Counted from the first letter of the stretch, positions 8,045-16,608 are shown. The stretch: DNA of 32,529 nt from an uncultured archaeon (GCA_902386255.1 CABMII010000102.1:1-32529); one strand, 5' to 3'. The notes: a model not told the origin generated them from the letters alone. Numbers and translations: made by a program.

Positions 8045-8944
8045 CTATATTATCGGAGAACCTGCTATCAGGCTTCCGGCCACGTACCCAAGGATTACCC
8101 CACCATTTAGGAACGGCAGGCCGGCCTGGGGTTTACCCTTCATCACAAATCCCAGGAGCACTGCGAACCCTGCAAATGTCCCGATTATGGCGCCAATTGC
8201 GGGAATATTCACGGAGCCTATGAGCGGAAGTGAATAATAGGTTGCCTCAGTTTTGAAAAAGTTAGCTGAAACAACAAGTATCGTGGGCATCACGGCATCT
8301 CCGAGTCCCATAAAGAATGCCTCCCGTTCTTCCTTGTCGAACTTCTCAGTAAGGAAGGAATAATTCCAGTGTTTCGGGATGACCAATAATATGGGAAGCC
8401 TCAAATCCATCACGCCTTCAGCAAGCGTTATCATGTGTTTTGTCCTGTACACCGCAATATAATCATATACTAACAGCAGGACAAGTAACAGCAAAGTCGG
8501 AATAATATCAAGCGAGATGCCAAAAATCGAAGCCGCGCCCGCCCCAATGATTATGCCAACGATATCGATTACATACCATTCGGGGAATTTATAAAGGACA
8601 ATCGTCAAACCTGCTGAAAGTATAAGGGTTAAAAAGAAATTCGTTACAGGTGGTAAGAAATATGTGAAAATGGCAAAGAAAACATAATATAAGGTCGAAA
8701 TCACGGTAAAAAAGATAAAAGCCTGTATCATCCATTTTTTATTCAGTTTTATCACAACCAATATGAAAGCTGTAAAAATGAGGATAATCGCCACCCAGTA
8801 AATCACATTACTTGTAGCTTCCGGGTTGGAAAAAGCTTTGATCTGATTCACGTCAAATGGTTTGCTGAGCGCTACCGCAATCATCTGGACGAGCAGCAGC
8901 ACGAAAGCCATGCCAATGAATGGTATATATTTTGTCAGTTTCAA
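8045..8944 (-). CDS. Presenilin/signal-peptide-peptidase-like intramembrane aspartyl protease
   Basis: This 299-residue membrane protein has about nine helices. The two catalytic aspartates of the GxGD family are visible: YD at residues 160-161 and GLGD at 213-216. The third conserved element, equivalent to the PAL motif, is QAGLPFLNGG at about 273-282. Archaeal members cleave membrane-embedded substrates such as leftover signal peptides; the natural substrates here are unknown. The start codon is TTG, with GGAG five bases upstream. It is a single gene, convergent with glnK and divergent from pheA, so the neighbours give no hint of its role. Confidence 0.88.
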   Translation of the reverse strand: MKLTKYIPFIGMAFVLLLVQMIAVALSKPFDVNQIKAFSNPEATSNVIYWVAIILIFTAFILVVIKLNKKWMIQAFIFFTVISTLYYVFFAIFTYFLPPVTNFFLTLILSAGLTIVLYKFPEWYVIDIVGIIIGAGAASIFGISLDIIPTLLLLVLLLVYDYIAVYRTKHMITLAEGVMDLRLPILLVIPKHWNYSFLTEKFDKEEREAFFMGLGDAVMPTILVVSANFFKTEATYYSLPLIGSVNIPAIGAIIGTFAGFAVLLGFVMKGKPQAGLPFLNGGVILGYVAGSLIAGSPII

Positions 8945-9055
8945 ATTGATCTCCGCTCTTAATACGGGAGATTGGTTTTAAAAGTTTGCTAAAAATCCAG
9001 ATAACCTTCACATTATTAACAAACTATTTCTTTATCCCTTCAATATATAGGGCAG

Positions 9056-9862
9056 ATGATAATCGGGACTTTAGGGCCTCAGGGCTCTTATTCGGAAAAA
9101 GCCGCAAGACAATGGAATGAAAAGGCGGAATTGCGATACTACGATGATATATTCGATACAGTGGATGCGCTCTTGCGAAAGGAAGTGGATTACAGCATCG
9201 TGCCCATAGAAAATTCCATTGAAGGGTCTGTAACACTAACGCTTGACATTCTTATGGAGCAACAATTGAAAATCTCAGGCGAGGTAATAGTCCAGATAGA
9301 ACACTGTCTTCTTTCAAAAGGGAAACGCAGCGAAATCAAAAGAATCATGTCCATTCCCCAGGCATTATCACAGTGCAGGAAATATATTAAAAAGAATTTC
9401 AATAATATAGAGGTGCACTCGACCCTGAGCACATCGCAGGCAGCAAAGCTTGCACTGGAATCAAAGGAATTTGCTGCCATTGCATCCCGGGAATCTGCCA
9501 GGACGTATGGGCTGAATATACTGGATGAAAACATACAGGACGCAAGCGAGAACTTCACCCGCTTTGTCGTAATTGGAAGAACCACACCGAAGCCCACAGG
9601 CAATGATAAGACCTCTATCATCGTGTATCTTGAAAAAAACAGGCCTGGTGCGCTTTATGAAATTCTCGGGGAATTTGCAAACAAGGGAATCGACCTGACA
9701 AAGATAGAATCGCGCCCGACGAAAAAAGTCCTCGGTGATTATCTTTTTTATATCGACATGAAAGGACATAGCGAGGACTGGATAATAAAAGACGCTCTTG
9801 ATAAAATAAAAAATAAAGTCGGGATGCTCAAAATACTGGGTTCTTACCCGGTGGCAAAGTAA
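9056..9862 (+). CDS. pheA: Prephenate dehydratase
   Basis: This 268-residue enzyme converts prephenate to phenylpyruvate in phenylalanine synthesis. The catalytic domain (residues 1-about 180) starts IGTLGPQGSYSEKAA and contains the substrate motif VPIENSIEGSV and the catalytic TRF motif (NFTRFVVIG, near residue 165). The C-terminal ACT domain shows GALYEIL and ESRP, the phenylalanine-binding motifs for feedback inhibition. There is no fused chorismate mutase. It stands alone, divergent from the presenilin-like gene. Confidence 0.95.
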   Translation: MIIGTLGPQGSYSEKAARQWNEKAELRYYDDIFDTVDALLRKEVDYSIVPIENSIEGSVTLTLDILMEQQLKISGEVIVQIEHCLLSKGKRSEIKRIMSIPQALSQCRKYIKKNFNNIEVHSTLSTSQAAKLALESKEFAAIASRESARTYGLNILDENIQDASENFTRFVVIGRTTPKPTGNDKTSIIVYLEKNRPGALYEILGEFANKGIDLTKIESRPTKKVLGDYLFYIDMKGHSEDWIIKDALDKIKNKVGMLKILGSYPVAK

Positions 9863-9926
9863 TCAACGAAAAGTTTTATCCCTTATTAAATCCATTATTG
9901 AGTAGCATCCCAAAAATGAGTGGCTT

Positions 9927-10574
9927 ATGGATATAATTTCTTTAAAAAAACTTGCGCTTCTCGGCGCGCATAATAAACCTCTGGAATTATCATCGGTTGA
10001 ATTTGCTTCATATATAGATTCAAGCCAGCAAACCGCAGCGAGAAAGCTCAAAGCTCTGGAAGATGAGAACCTCATTTCAAGGCAGGTTTTACCTGATGGG
10101 CAGAAGGTTTCCATAACAAAAAATGGCCTCCTTGCCCTGCAAAAAGAATTGTATGACTACCAGGAAATATTCTCAGGGAATGGAAGCACAAAAATCCTAT
10201 CCGGAAAGGTTGTCACGGGGCTAGGTGAAGGCCAGTATTATATTTCACTTGAGGGCTACAGGAAACAATTCCGGGAAAAACTCGGGTTTGACCCCTATCC
10301 CGGCACATTGAATGTCAAACTTGATGCGAAAAGTATTGAGCTTCGCAAAAGAATTACCGGGCATATCAGGATTTCAGGATTTACAGACGAGAACAGGACA
10401 TTCGGGAAAGGCTCCTGTTTTAATGTCAGGATTTCAGATGTTAAAGGAGCTGTTATTACACCAGAAAGGACGCACTATCCTGAAGATATAATTGAAATAA
10501 TTGCCCCTGTTAACCTCCGGAATCACCTGGATATCAGGGATGGGAGCGCGGTCCAGGTGGAGGTCATCAAATGA
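9927..10574 (+). CDS. rbkR: RbkR: DNA-binding regulator fused to CTP-dependent riboflavin kinase
   Basis: This 215-residue protein has an N-terminal winged helix-turn-helix (about residues 1-80, with SSQQTAARKLKALEDENLI as recognition region) and a C-terminal CTP-dependent riboflavin kinase domain (about 88-215). The kinase domain has the GLGEGQYYISLEGYRKQF and GFDPYPGTLNVKL blocks. The kinase makes FMN from riboflavin using CTP; the fusion type is the archaeal RbkR, which also regulates riboflavin genes. ribB follows with an ATGA overlap, so the regulator probably controls its own unit with riboflavin or FMN as signal. I could not identify its operator by eye. Confidence 0.92.
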   Translation: MDIISLKKLALLGAHNKPLELSSVEFASYIDSSQQTAARKLKALEDENLISRQVLPDGQKVSITKNGLLALQKELYDYQEIFSGNGSTKILSGKVVTGLGEGQYYISLEGYRKQFREKLGFDPYPGTLNVKLDAKSIELRKRITGHIRISGFTDENRTFGKGSCFNVRISDVKGAVITPERTHYPEDIIEIIAPVNLRNHLDIRDGSAVQVEVIK

Positions 10575-11242
10575 ACCTCAAAGATGCAATCGATGCGATA
10601 CGCAAAGGCAAAATGATACTGCTTTATGATGCGGATGACAGGGAAGGCGAGACCGACCTCGTAATCCCGGCGATTTCAATCACGCCTGCCGACATTGCCA
10701 GGATGCGGCGGGATGGCGGAGGGCTGATTTGCGTTGCAATTCACGGAAGCGCCGCTGAAAAGCTTGGATTGCCTTTTATGTCAGATGTCTTAAGAAGTGT
10801 CTCTTTAAATGGAAATAAGGCTTTGCGCACGCTTGTTGAAAAAAAAGGGGATATCCCTTATGACTCTCGTTCATCATTTTCATTGTGGGTGAACCACAGG
10901 AACACGTTTACCGGAATTACCGATAACGATAGGGCTCTCACCATCAGAAAAATAGGCGAAACCGTATACAGGGTTTTAAATGGGGAAATTATTGATTTTG
11001 GCGAGGAATTCAGGTCACCGGGGCATGTCGCCCTGCTTCGCGCGGCTTCAGGTCTTTTAAATGAGCGGCGGGGGCAGACAGAATTATCAATAGAACTGGC
11101 ATTAAAAGCAGGAATTAACCCTTCTATGGTAGTATGCGAGATGCTTGATGAAAATACAGGGAAAGCCCTTTCAAAAGATGATGCAAGGAAATATTCCACC
11201 ATGTACAATATGCCTTTCATTGAGGGCAAGAACATCCTGTAA
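10571..11242 (+). CDS. ribB: 3,4-dihydroxy-2-butanone 4-phosphate synthase
   Basis: This 223-residue enzyme converts ribulose 5-phosphate to the four-carbon precursor of riboflavin. Active-site motifs are intact: DDREGETDLV (about residues 22-31), HRNTFTGITDNDRALTI, SPGHVALLRA and RRGQTELSIELALKAG. There is no GTP cyclohydrolase II fusion, as usual in archaea. It starts inside the stop of rbkR (ATGA), which strongly indicates co-translation with the riboflavin kinase/regulator. Confidence 0.95.
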   Translation: MNLKDAIDAIRKGKMILLYDADDREGETDLVIPAISITPADIARMRRDGGGLICVAIHGSAAEKLGLPFMSDVLRSVSLNGNKALRTLVEKKGDIPYDSRSSFSLWVNHRNTFTGITDNDRALTIRKIGETVYRVLNGEIIDFGEEFRSPGHVALLRAASGLLNERRGQTELSIELALKAGINPSMVVCEMLDENTGKALSKDDARKYSTMYNMPFIEGKNIL

Positions 11243-11263
11243 ATTGATGCTAATTAAACATTA

Positions 11264-11683
11264 TCAGCGTAAACGCCGCCGTTGTGGCTGAGGTTGAATA
11301 GTGAGTTCAATAAGTTTTTGTGTTTTCATATCCCATTTGTTATCCAGAACAGCTGATTTTATAGTTCCGTTTTCCATGACGATTACGGCAGTATGATTTG
11401 TAACCACAGGATTTACAATGACATTTGTCCTATCACCGTATCCGGAATTCCTGCTCTGGTATTCAAAATAGAATTCCCAGCAATACATGCATTTCAGAGG
11501 GAGTGTATAATTTAATTTGAATGAGCCGGGAATCCCATCAAATTTATATGTTGCCTCATTTTTTATAAAATTCGTGGCGATTAGGGCGTTTCCTTCTTTT
11601 GTGTAAGTAAGTGTAAAAAAAGCTATTGTTAATGCAACTAATAAAAATATTATGATTGCTGCTATTAGCTTTTTTCTTTTCAT
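11264..11683 (-). CDS. Small membrane-anchored protein with an outward CxxC motif
   Basis: The protein has 139 residues. A Lys/Arg-rich start followed by one hydrophobic helix (about residues 5-25) anchors it with the rest outside. The exodomain has a single CMYC motif (about residues 65-68) flanked by aromatic residues (WEFYFEYQ), N-glycosylation sequons, and a basic C-terminus (RRRLR). I do not recognise the family. The CxxC could be a redox or metal pair. It converges on ribB and lies 42 bp downstream of the HTH gene in the same direction, so the two may be co-transcribed. Confidence 0.6.
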   Translation of the reverse strand: MKRKKLIAAIIIFLLVALTIAFFTLTYTKEGNALIATNFIKNEATYKFDGIPGSFKLNYTLPLKCMYCWEFYFEYQSRNSGYGDRTNVIVNPVVTNHTAVIVMENGTIKSAVLDNKWDMKTQKLIELTIQPQPQRRRLR

Positions 11684-11725
11684 GCAGCTTCACATTACAC
11701 TTATTCCCCACTCTCCCGGAAAAGA

Positions 11726-12100
11726 TTATTTTGTTAATTCCTTCAGACGTTTGATGCTTGCCATCATGGCCTGCGATTCTTTTTTCTTCTGGTTTTCAAG
11801 ATGCTCAATGATTGAATCGATATCTGTTTTGAGCTGGTAAATCTTATACGGTCTGCCTTTTCCGGGTTTTTTCTCTTCCCTTTCTGCAATCCAGCCGAGC
11901 TCCTCCAGTTCTCGCATGGCGATACTGACCTCAGGCTGCCTCAAATCCGAACCCATCTCAAGGTCCCTGGAAGTTACATCTTTAACGTTTTTTAAATATG
12001 TAAGCACTTTTGCTACGTTTCTCTTTAATCCCAAATCGATAAGCGTGTCCGCAAATTCCTCGTCGGCTTTGTCGAGCACATTGACTGAAAGACTTTTCAT
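11726..12100 (-). CDS. Winged-helix transcriptional regulator
   Basis: The protein has 124 residues. Residues about 22-95 form a winged helix-turn-helix: LKRNVAKVLTYLKNVKDVTSRDLE, then a recognition segment with PEVSIAMRELEELGWI and a basic wing (KKPGKGRPYKIYQL). A predicted coiled-coil tail of about 30 residues follows, typical of small archaeal dimeric regulators of the TrmB/MarR-like type. Targets are unknown. It is divergent from ilvE across about 190 bp of AT-rich DNA. Confidence 0.75.
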   Translation of the reverse strand: MKSLSVNVLDKADEEFADTLIDLGLKRNVAKVLTYLKNVKDVTSRDLEMGSDLRQPEVSIAMRELEELGWIAEREEKKPGKGRPYKIYQLKTDIDSIIEHLENQKKKESQAMMASIKRLKELTK

Positions 12101-12291
12101 TATATTTCACCCTACTGCTTTAAATGTATTCATTAAATATAAATCTTACGTTTTAATATAAATTAAAAAAGAAAAGTCTTTATAATCAAAACTTTTTGGA
12201 TAATTGAATTCATTAATTTCTCTGCGAACCTGCAGACAATGACTATCAAAACGCATATATGATAGTTTTTCCCTATGAGACTGGGATTCTC
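12101..12291. promoter_or_regulatory. Divergent promoter region, regulator / ilvE
   Basis: AT-rich DNA between two divergent genes. A CATATATG element at 12254-12261 is well placed as the TATA box for ilvE (about 30-38 bp before the ATG at 12292). Several AAATATAAAT-like tracts near 12135-12165 could serve the regulator. No clear palindrome was seen. Confidence 0.4.
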
Positions 12292-13164
12292 ATGGATTTA
12301 GTAATCTATTTCAATGGAAAATTTGTGCCAAAACCGGAGGCAAGAACTTCAATATATGACCACGGTTTTTTGTATGGCGATGGTGTTTTTGAAGGTATAA
12401 GAGCATATAACGGCAGGATATTCAGGCTCGATGGGCATCTTGACAGGATGTACGATTCCGCAAAAGCGATTGACCTGAAAATCCCTCTTTCAAAGGAGGA
12501 AATGAAGAAAGCGATTATAGAAACGCTCAAGAAGAACAAGTTGGAAGACGCCTATATCCGACCCATCGTTTCACGGGGTGACGGGGACCTGGGCCTTGAC
12601 CCCAGGAAATGTCCCAAACCCAATGTGTTCATTATCACACAGGAATGGGGTGCAATGTACGGCGACCTGTATGAAAAAGGTCTTACGGCGATTACGGTTG
12701 GCGTCCGGAGAAATGCGCCTGAAGCCCTGCCCCCAAACATTAAATCATTAAATTATCTCAATAACATCCTCGCCAAGATAGAAGCGAATGCAAAAGGCGG
12801 CGATGAAGCAATAATGTTTGACGTTCACGGAAATCTTTCTGAGGGTTCAGGAGATAATATTTTTGTCGTAAAGAACGGCAGGATTATCACCCCTCCCACA
12901 CTTAACAATCTCAGGGGAATAACAAGGACAGCAGCAATAGAACTTGCAAGGAAGGAAGAGATAGAAGTATCTGAGGTCAATATGGGCCTGTTCGATATTT
13001 ATACGGCAGACGAGGTATTTGTAACCGGCACGGCGGCGGAAATAGCCCCGATTACCAAAATCGATGGTCGTTTGATCGCTGACGGGAAGCCCGGCAAGAT
13101 TACAAAAAAGTTAATGGCCGCCTTCAAGGAATTAACAAAAACAGAAGGCACACCCATTAAGTAA
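12292..13164 (+). CDS. ilvE: Branched-chain amino acid aminotransferase
   Basis: This 290-residue class IV PLP aminotransferase does the last step of Leu/Ile/Val synthesis. Visible features are the N-terminal IYFNGKFVP, the [20 protein letters not shown] block, the PLP lysine K151 in [10 protein letters not shown], and the phosphate-binding [10 protein letters not shown] and VTGTAAEI motifs. An upstream in-frame ATG at 12259 lies inside the TATA-like CATATATG, so the ATG at 12292 is preferred; it also gives the usual family N-terminus. It ends 2 bp from a convergent small gene. Confidence 0.93.
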   Translation: MDLVIYFNGKFVPKPEARTSIYDHGFLYGDGVFEGIRAYNGRIFRLDGHLDRMYDSAKAIDLKIPLSKEEMKKAIIETLKKNKLEDAYIRPIVSRGDGDLGLDPRKCPKPNVFIITQEWGAMYGDLYEKGLTAITVGVRRNAPEALPPNIKSLNYLNNILAKIEANAKGGDEAIMFDVHGNLSEGSGDNIFVVKNGRIITPPTLNNLRGITRTAAIELARKEEIEVSEVNMGLFDIYTADEVFVTGTAAEIAPITKIDGRLIADGKPGKITKKLMAAFKELTKTEGTPIK

Positions 13165-13166
13165 TT

Positions 13167-13373
13167 TCACAATTCCCTGACAATGTGAATGTTTGAGAAC
13201 GGTATATAGTGTTTCTTTCCTGCCTGTTCTCCCTCAAGCGGGAAGAACACCAGATACTGGTCGTTATGTTTTATTTCGATGACGTTTGAACTTGTGACCC
13301 ACCTGTCAAATGTGGGTTTCCCATCTTCGCCTATATATCTTCTGGATTCTATAACATATTTTCTTTCTGGCAT
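13167..13373 (-). CDS. Small conserved-looking protein, function unknown
   Basis: The protein has 68 residues and is soluble, with a basic N-terminus (MPERKYVIESRRYIGEDG) and a likely all-beta body that includes QYLVFFPLEG and HYIPFSNIHIV. The start is well supported by AGGAGG 7 bases upstream and a TATA-like TTATAAAA just ahead on the minus strand. I do not recognise the family. It lies just downstream of the nickel transporter genes in the same direction, with its own promoter signal. Confidence 0.6.
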   Translation of the reverse strand: MPERKYVIESRRYIGEDGKPTFDRWVTSSNVIEIKHNDQYLVFFPLEGEQAGKKHYIPFSNIHIVREL

Positions 13374-13446
13374 AGTTGCCTCCTTTTATAACAATTCTGT
13401 ATATGATGGTATTTCAATCTTACTGAAAAGGCAAAAATAAAATCGC

Positions 13447-14256
13447 TCAGACGACCCGAACCTGCGCTGCCGCGATGATGGCAATGGTGAGAGTGAATAT
13501 AAAAATATCAGGAGCGGTTATTTTTTTCCTGCCCACATACACATGCGCATCAGCGTTATAACCCCTGCATAGCATACTCTGGTACGTCCGCTCCCCCTGT
13601 TCATATGAGCGGACAAAAAGGGAACTGATGGTGTAGCCAATCTGCTCAAGAGTCCATTTTCTCGGCACATTCTTATTCCATATCTCAAAGCACCGCGTTT
13701 TCTGGGCGGTTCTTATCCTTCCAAGCATGTTCCAGAAAACAAAAAGGTAGCGCACCATCATGGTAAAAAGGAGAGCGAGTTCCTTTGGCAGCCCCAGGCG
13801 CCGCGCCGACGAAACAAGCTCGCTCATAGGAATGGTGGACGATAGAAGTATAACTGCGCTTATACACACTAGGAATTTTGCAAATATGATTACTCCAAAA
13901 AGCGCACCCTCACGGCTGACCTCGATTCCAAGCGGGAGGGTATATAATATTGTAAAATCTTGTATGAATGGCTGTCTCACGAATGGCTGGAATGCCGCAA
14001 TACCAAGGCCGAAAGGAAGCGCAATCGCAAACCGCATTGCAAGATATGAGAATTCAAGCCTTGCGAACATCATGAGAATTATAAGATATATCTCAAGTAA
14101 GCCAAGTTTAATTAAATCAAGGGAATCCATGCGTGGAAGAGCTACGGCATATACAATAATTGCAAGAGTCATAAGAATCTTAATCCTGCCATCTATGCGA
14201 TGGATGGGTGATTTCCTATATGTTTCGCGCTCAAATTCCGTGATGGACATATGCAT
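13447..14256 (-). CDS. nikQ: ECF transporter T component, NikQ/CbiQ family (transporter A)
   Basis: This 269-residue membrane subunit couples ATPase movement to the substrate-binding M subunit. It has about five helices and the two cytoplasmic coupling helices with Ala-Arg-Gly-type motifs near the C-terminus (GERTYQSMLCRGYN). MELVSSARRLGLP precedes the first. It is last in the minus-strand order M-O-Q, immediately after the ATPase (stop TAA adjoins ATG). An alternative ATG lies two codons in. Metal assignment to nickel is inferred from the MN-fusion partner and the NikR-like site upstream. Confidence 0.85.
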   Translation of the reverse strand: MHMSITEFERETYRKSPIHRIDGRIKILMTLAIIVYAVALPRMDSLDLIKLGLLEIYLIILMMFARLEFSYLAMRFAIALPFGLGIAAFQPFVRQPFIQDFTILYTLPLGIEVSREGALFGVIIFAKFLVCISAVILLSSTIPMSELVSSARRLGLPKELALLFTMMVRYLFVFWNMLGRIRTAQKTRCFEIWNKNVPRKWTLEQIGYTISSLFVRSYEQGERTYQSMLCRGYNADAHVYVGRKKITAPDIFIFTLTIAIIAAAQVRVV

Positions 14257-15081
14257 TTATTTCACGACCCGCAAAAGCTCATCCCTAGCCTCTTCAAGCG
14301 TGAACTTGACACCGACAGGCACACCTGCCTCCTGCAGCATTTCCATGAGCCGGGCTACAATGGGCAGGCGCAGGTGAGTTTTTTTGATGAGTTCGGGCGA
14401 TGAGAACATTTCAAGAGGCGTTCCATCGCCAATTATTTTACCTTTCGACATTATGCATACCCTGTCTGAAAGCAGCGGCACTATGTCCACTTCATGCGTT
14501 GCCGTTATGATGGTTATCCCGAGGTACCTGTTCATTTCATTTATGAGCTTTATGAGACGCATCGCACCGCCAGGGTCAAGTCCTGCTGTGGGTTCATCCA
14601 ACACGAGCACCTCAGGACGCATGGCAAGTATGCCTGCTATGGCGACTTTCTTTTTCTCGCCCGTACTCAGGTGGTGCGGCGCCCTTTCTTCAAAGCCGGT
14701 GAGCCGCACGGTTTCAAGTGACTCCCGCACCCGTTTTTCGATTTCACCAGGGCTTAAACCCAGGTTCATTGGGCCGAAAGCCACATCCTGTTTGACAGTC
14801 GGCGCGAATATCTGGTCGTCAGGGTCCTGAAATACGACGCCAACAGTCCGCCTTACATCAAGGATGTTCTTGCTGCTTATCGACTCGCCTTTTATCAGAA
14901 CATCGCCGCTTGTCGGTTTGAGTATCCCGTTGAAGTGCTTGAAAAGTGTGGATTTTCCTGCTCCATTCGCTCCTATTATGGAAATTCGTTCACCCGGTTT
15001 TGCAGTGAAGTTGACGCCATCCAGCGCTGTTATTTTTCCACGGTACACGTGTGTGAGTTCTCGGGTTTCGATTATGTTCAC
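14257..15081 (-). CDS. nikO: ECF transporter ATPase, NikO/CbiO family (transporter A)
   Basis: This 274-residue ABC ATPase has Walker A GANGAGKST (about residues 36-44), Q-loop VVFQDPDDQIFAPTVKQDVAFGP, the signature LSTGEKKKVAIAG, and Walker B VLVLDEPTAGLDP. The ECF-specific Q-helix region (DPDDQIF) is intact. Start codon GTG with GAGGTG upstream. It lies 19 bp after nikMN and directly before nikQ. It supplies ATP hydrolysis for nickel uptake. Confidence 0.92.
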   Translation of the reverse strand: MNIIETRELTHVYRGKITALDGVNFTAKPGERISIIGANGAGKSTLFKHFNGILKPTSGDVLIKGESISSKNILDVRRTVGVVFQDPDDQIFAPTVKQDVAFGPMNLGLSPGEIEKRVRESLETVRLTGFEERAPHHLSTGEKKKVAIAGILAMRPEVLVLDEPTAGLDPGGAMRLIKLINEMNRYLGITIITATHEVDIVPLLSDRVCIMSKGKIIGDGTPLEMFSSPELIKKTHLRLPIVARLMEMLQEAGVPVGVKFTLEEARDELLRVVK

Positions 15082-15100
15082 AAAGAGACACCTCGTTTTA

Positions 15101-16033
15101 TCATGTTGAACCTTTTTTGAGTATTTTTGCTGCTACAAACCAGACTGCGATTATAGCTGCGAATCCGATGACTATTGCAGCCACTTTCCCCATCTCTCCC
15201 ATACCCGGTATTGAGTAACTTGAGAAGAGAGGCGTTATCGCACTGTTAATTTCATGTTTCAGGACAACGTTTGCTGTTTGCCCGAGCCCGTCAGGATTGG
15301 AAGACGTAAGGAACGGCGCTGCAATGGCAAGCCCGAATAAAGCAACGATTCCGGCAGCAGCCACTTTTATTGTGCTGACTTTCTGGGGTGCATCCTCTTC
15401 AACTATGTCGGGGCGCGCTTTTATGATGGCGCCAAATACTATGACCGTAATAAGTCCTTCTCCTATTCCTGCCACGCCCTGGAATGTGCCCATGAGGAGC
15501 GCACCCTGTTTTAGTGGGAATGTGCCGGCGAACCATAACTCAAATGCAAGGGCGATTGCTGGTAAAATCATGCTTAGCCACGCGCCTGTGAATATTGCAA
15601 TCGGACGCTTTATTGATAATTTGCTTAAACCTATATAGCTATAATATCCAATGAAACCAGCGATAATTCCCATATTCAGTATGTTCGCCCCCATGGCTGT
15701 TATGCCGCCGTCCCCGAAAAGAGATTGGACTGCGAGCACAAGCGTTATCAAAAGAACTGCAGCCCACGGGCTTGCGAATATTATCGCGGCAAGCGTTGCA
15801 CCGACCACATGCCAGCTTACGCCTGTGAGCATCGGAACCGGTATGAGCAGGTTGGCTGCGATATTTATAGTCTGCAGAACGAACATGCCGGCCGCAAGCA
15901 CGCCGAAGAGCGGTATCATGTTTTCGTTTAAGTCTTTACGCGCCCATTTTATCGACCTTGCGATAAATAATATTGCGATTATCCAGTAGACTGCTGCCTG
16001 TTCCAATGGGATGTAACCATCAGGGATATGCAA
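15101..16033 (-). CDS. nikMN: ECF nickel-binding component, NikM-NikN fusion (transporter A)
   Basis: This 310-residue membrane protein starts MHIPDGY. The free N-terminal Met-His forms the metal site of this family. The M domain (about residues 1-215) contains VSWHVVGATLAAI and GDGGITAMGANILNMGI. A C-terminal N domain with two more helices contains SNPDGLGQ, the PDGL motif of NikN. The start codon is TTG with AGGAGG upstream; the Met-His requirement fixes this start. It is the first gene of nikMN-O-Q. A NikR-like box lies 57-82 bp upstream. Confidence 0.9.
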   Translation of the reverse strand: MHIPDGYIPLEQAAVYWIIAILFIARSIKWARKDLNENMIPLFGVLAAGMFVLQTINIAANLLIPVPMLTGVSWHVVGATLAAIIFASPWAAVLLITLVLAVQSLFGDGGITAMGANILNMGIIAGFIGYYSYIGLSKLSIKRPIAIFTGAWLSMILPAIALAFELWFAGTFPLKQGALLMGTFQGVAGIGEGLITVIVFGAIIKARPDIVEEDAPQKVSTIKVAAAGIVALFGLAIAAPFLTSSNPDGLGQTANVVLKHEINSAITPLFSSYSIPGMGEMGKVAAIVIGFAAIIAVWFVAAKILKKGST

Positions 16034-16089
16034 ATTTATACCTCCTTAATTGAAAATTATTAATAGTTTTCTAAATATTACAAATATTG

Positions 16090-16115
16090 TATTACGAATT
16101 TATAATTTTGTAATA
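16090..16115. promoter_or_regulatory. NikR-type operator candidate upstream of transporter A
   Basis: TATTAC (16090-16095), a 14-base spacer, then GTAATA (16110-16115): a perfect 6-bp inverted repeat. It straddles an ATTATAAAT element that can act as the minus-strand TATA box. An additional TATTAC half-site occurs at 16076-16081. A near copy of the whole element precedes transporter C. Confidence 0.6.
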
Positions 16116-16223
16116 TCCAGATAATGCACAATAAATCATTATAGTATATTAGATTTTGCACAATATTAGACAGCAGGCGGTCATCCTGAAAATCATTTGT
16201 AATATTGATTGGAAAATAAGGTT
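16116..16223. other. AT-rich intergenic DNA without a recognised gene
   Basis: This stretch upstream of the nikMN operator holds no ORF with a start and ribosome site. It is AT-rich with scattered TATTAG/AATATT motifs. No convincing further element was identified. Confidence 0.4.
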
Positions 16224-16275
16224 GCAATTGGAAAAAATAGGAGGTGGGGGAGTTAAACCCCCGATAAGCCCACTC
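16224..16275 (-). terminator. Strong GC-rich terminator after the 83-residue gene
   Basis: On the minus strand GGGGG-TTTAACT-CCCCC forms a five-bp GC stem, extended outward by GGAG/TGGG pairing with CCCA/CTCC, followed by a run of six T. It starts directly after the stop codon at 16277. The 7-base loop superficially resembles a tRNA T-arm, but no tRNA surrounds it. Confidence 0.65.
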
Positions 16276-16276
16276 C

Positions 16277-16528
16277 TTACCAGTCCATGGTGTCGCCGCA
16301 TGGTATCCTCATAGCGAGGAGCTTCTGTTCCTTCAGACCAAGTTTTGGGTACATGACGTCCAGGATCGCCAGAGCGTGGTAGCCTTCCCCATGCTGGTCT
16401 TTAATCGTATCCACAGCCCAGTTGAAGGCATCTAGGACTTTTTGACCCTGCTTGTATATTTTGTTCACTGCCTCGTTCACAACCGATTCGACCTCATTTT
16501 TTATGCTTTCCGTACTTTCGTTAACCAT
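16277..16528 (-). CDS. Small helical protein divergent from nikR, function unknown
   Basis: The protein has 83 residues and is acidic, predicted almost all helical (ESIKNEVESVVNEAVNKIYK, then VLDAFNWAVDTIKD). A tail contains HGEGYHALAIL and ends IPCGDTMDW. His, Cys and Asp in the tail could bind metal, but this is inference. GAGGTGATAAAAAG gives a good ribosome site. It shares a promoter region with nikR that contains two inverted repeats, suggesting joint control. Monocistronic, with a strong terminator. I do not recognise the family. Confidence 0.6.
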   Translation of the reverse strand: MVNESTESIKNEVESVVNEAVNKIYKQGQKVLDAFNWAVDTIKDQHGEGYHALAILDVMYPKLGLKEQKLLAMRIPCGDTMDW

Positions 16529-16552
16529 CTTTTTATCACCTCATCGACATAC

Positions 16553-16575
16553 AAATATGAAAGTATTTCATATTT
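16553..16575. promoter_or_regulatory. Perfect palindrome AAATATGAAA-GTA-TTTCATATTT
   Basis: Ten-bp perfect arms with a 3-base centre, 25 bp ahead of the 83-residue gene and about 110 bp ahead of nikR. It lies near the expected start of transcription of the small gene, so it is a likely operator. The binding protein is unknown; the NikR box at the transport operons has a different sequence. Confidence 0.6.
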
Positions 16576-16587
16576 AGTAACACGATA

Positions 16588-16608
16588 GTTAATAAAAGTA
16601 TTATTAAC
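16588..16608. promoter_or_regulatory. Second inverted repeat GTTAATA-N7-TATTAAC
   Basis: Perfect 7-bp arms around AAAGTAT, overlapping the upstream edge of ACATATAAAC, the probable nikR TATA box (16608-16617). It may mediate autoregulation of nikR. Confidence 0.5.

Noticed and set aside
12259-12291. Earlier ilvE start at 12259
   Set aside because: That ATG is part of CATATATG, the probable TATA box. The later ATG gives the usual N-terminus.
16240-16276. tRNA T-arm-like hairpin GGGGG-7-CCCCC
   Set aside because: No acceptor, D or anticodon arm is present around it. It directly follows a stop codon and precedes a T-run, so terminator is the better call.
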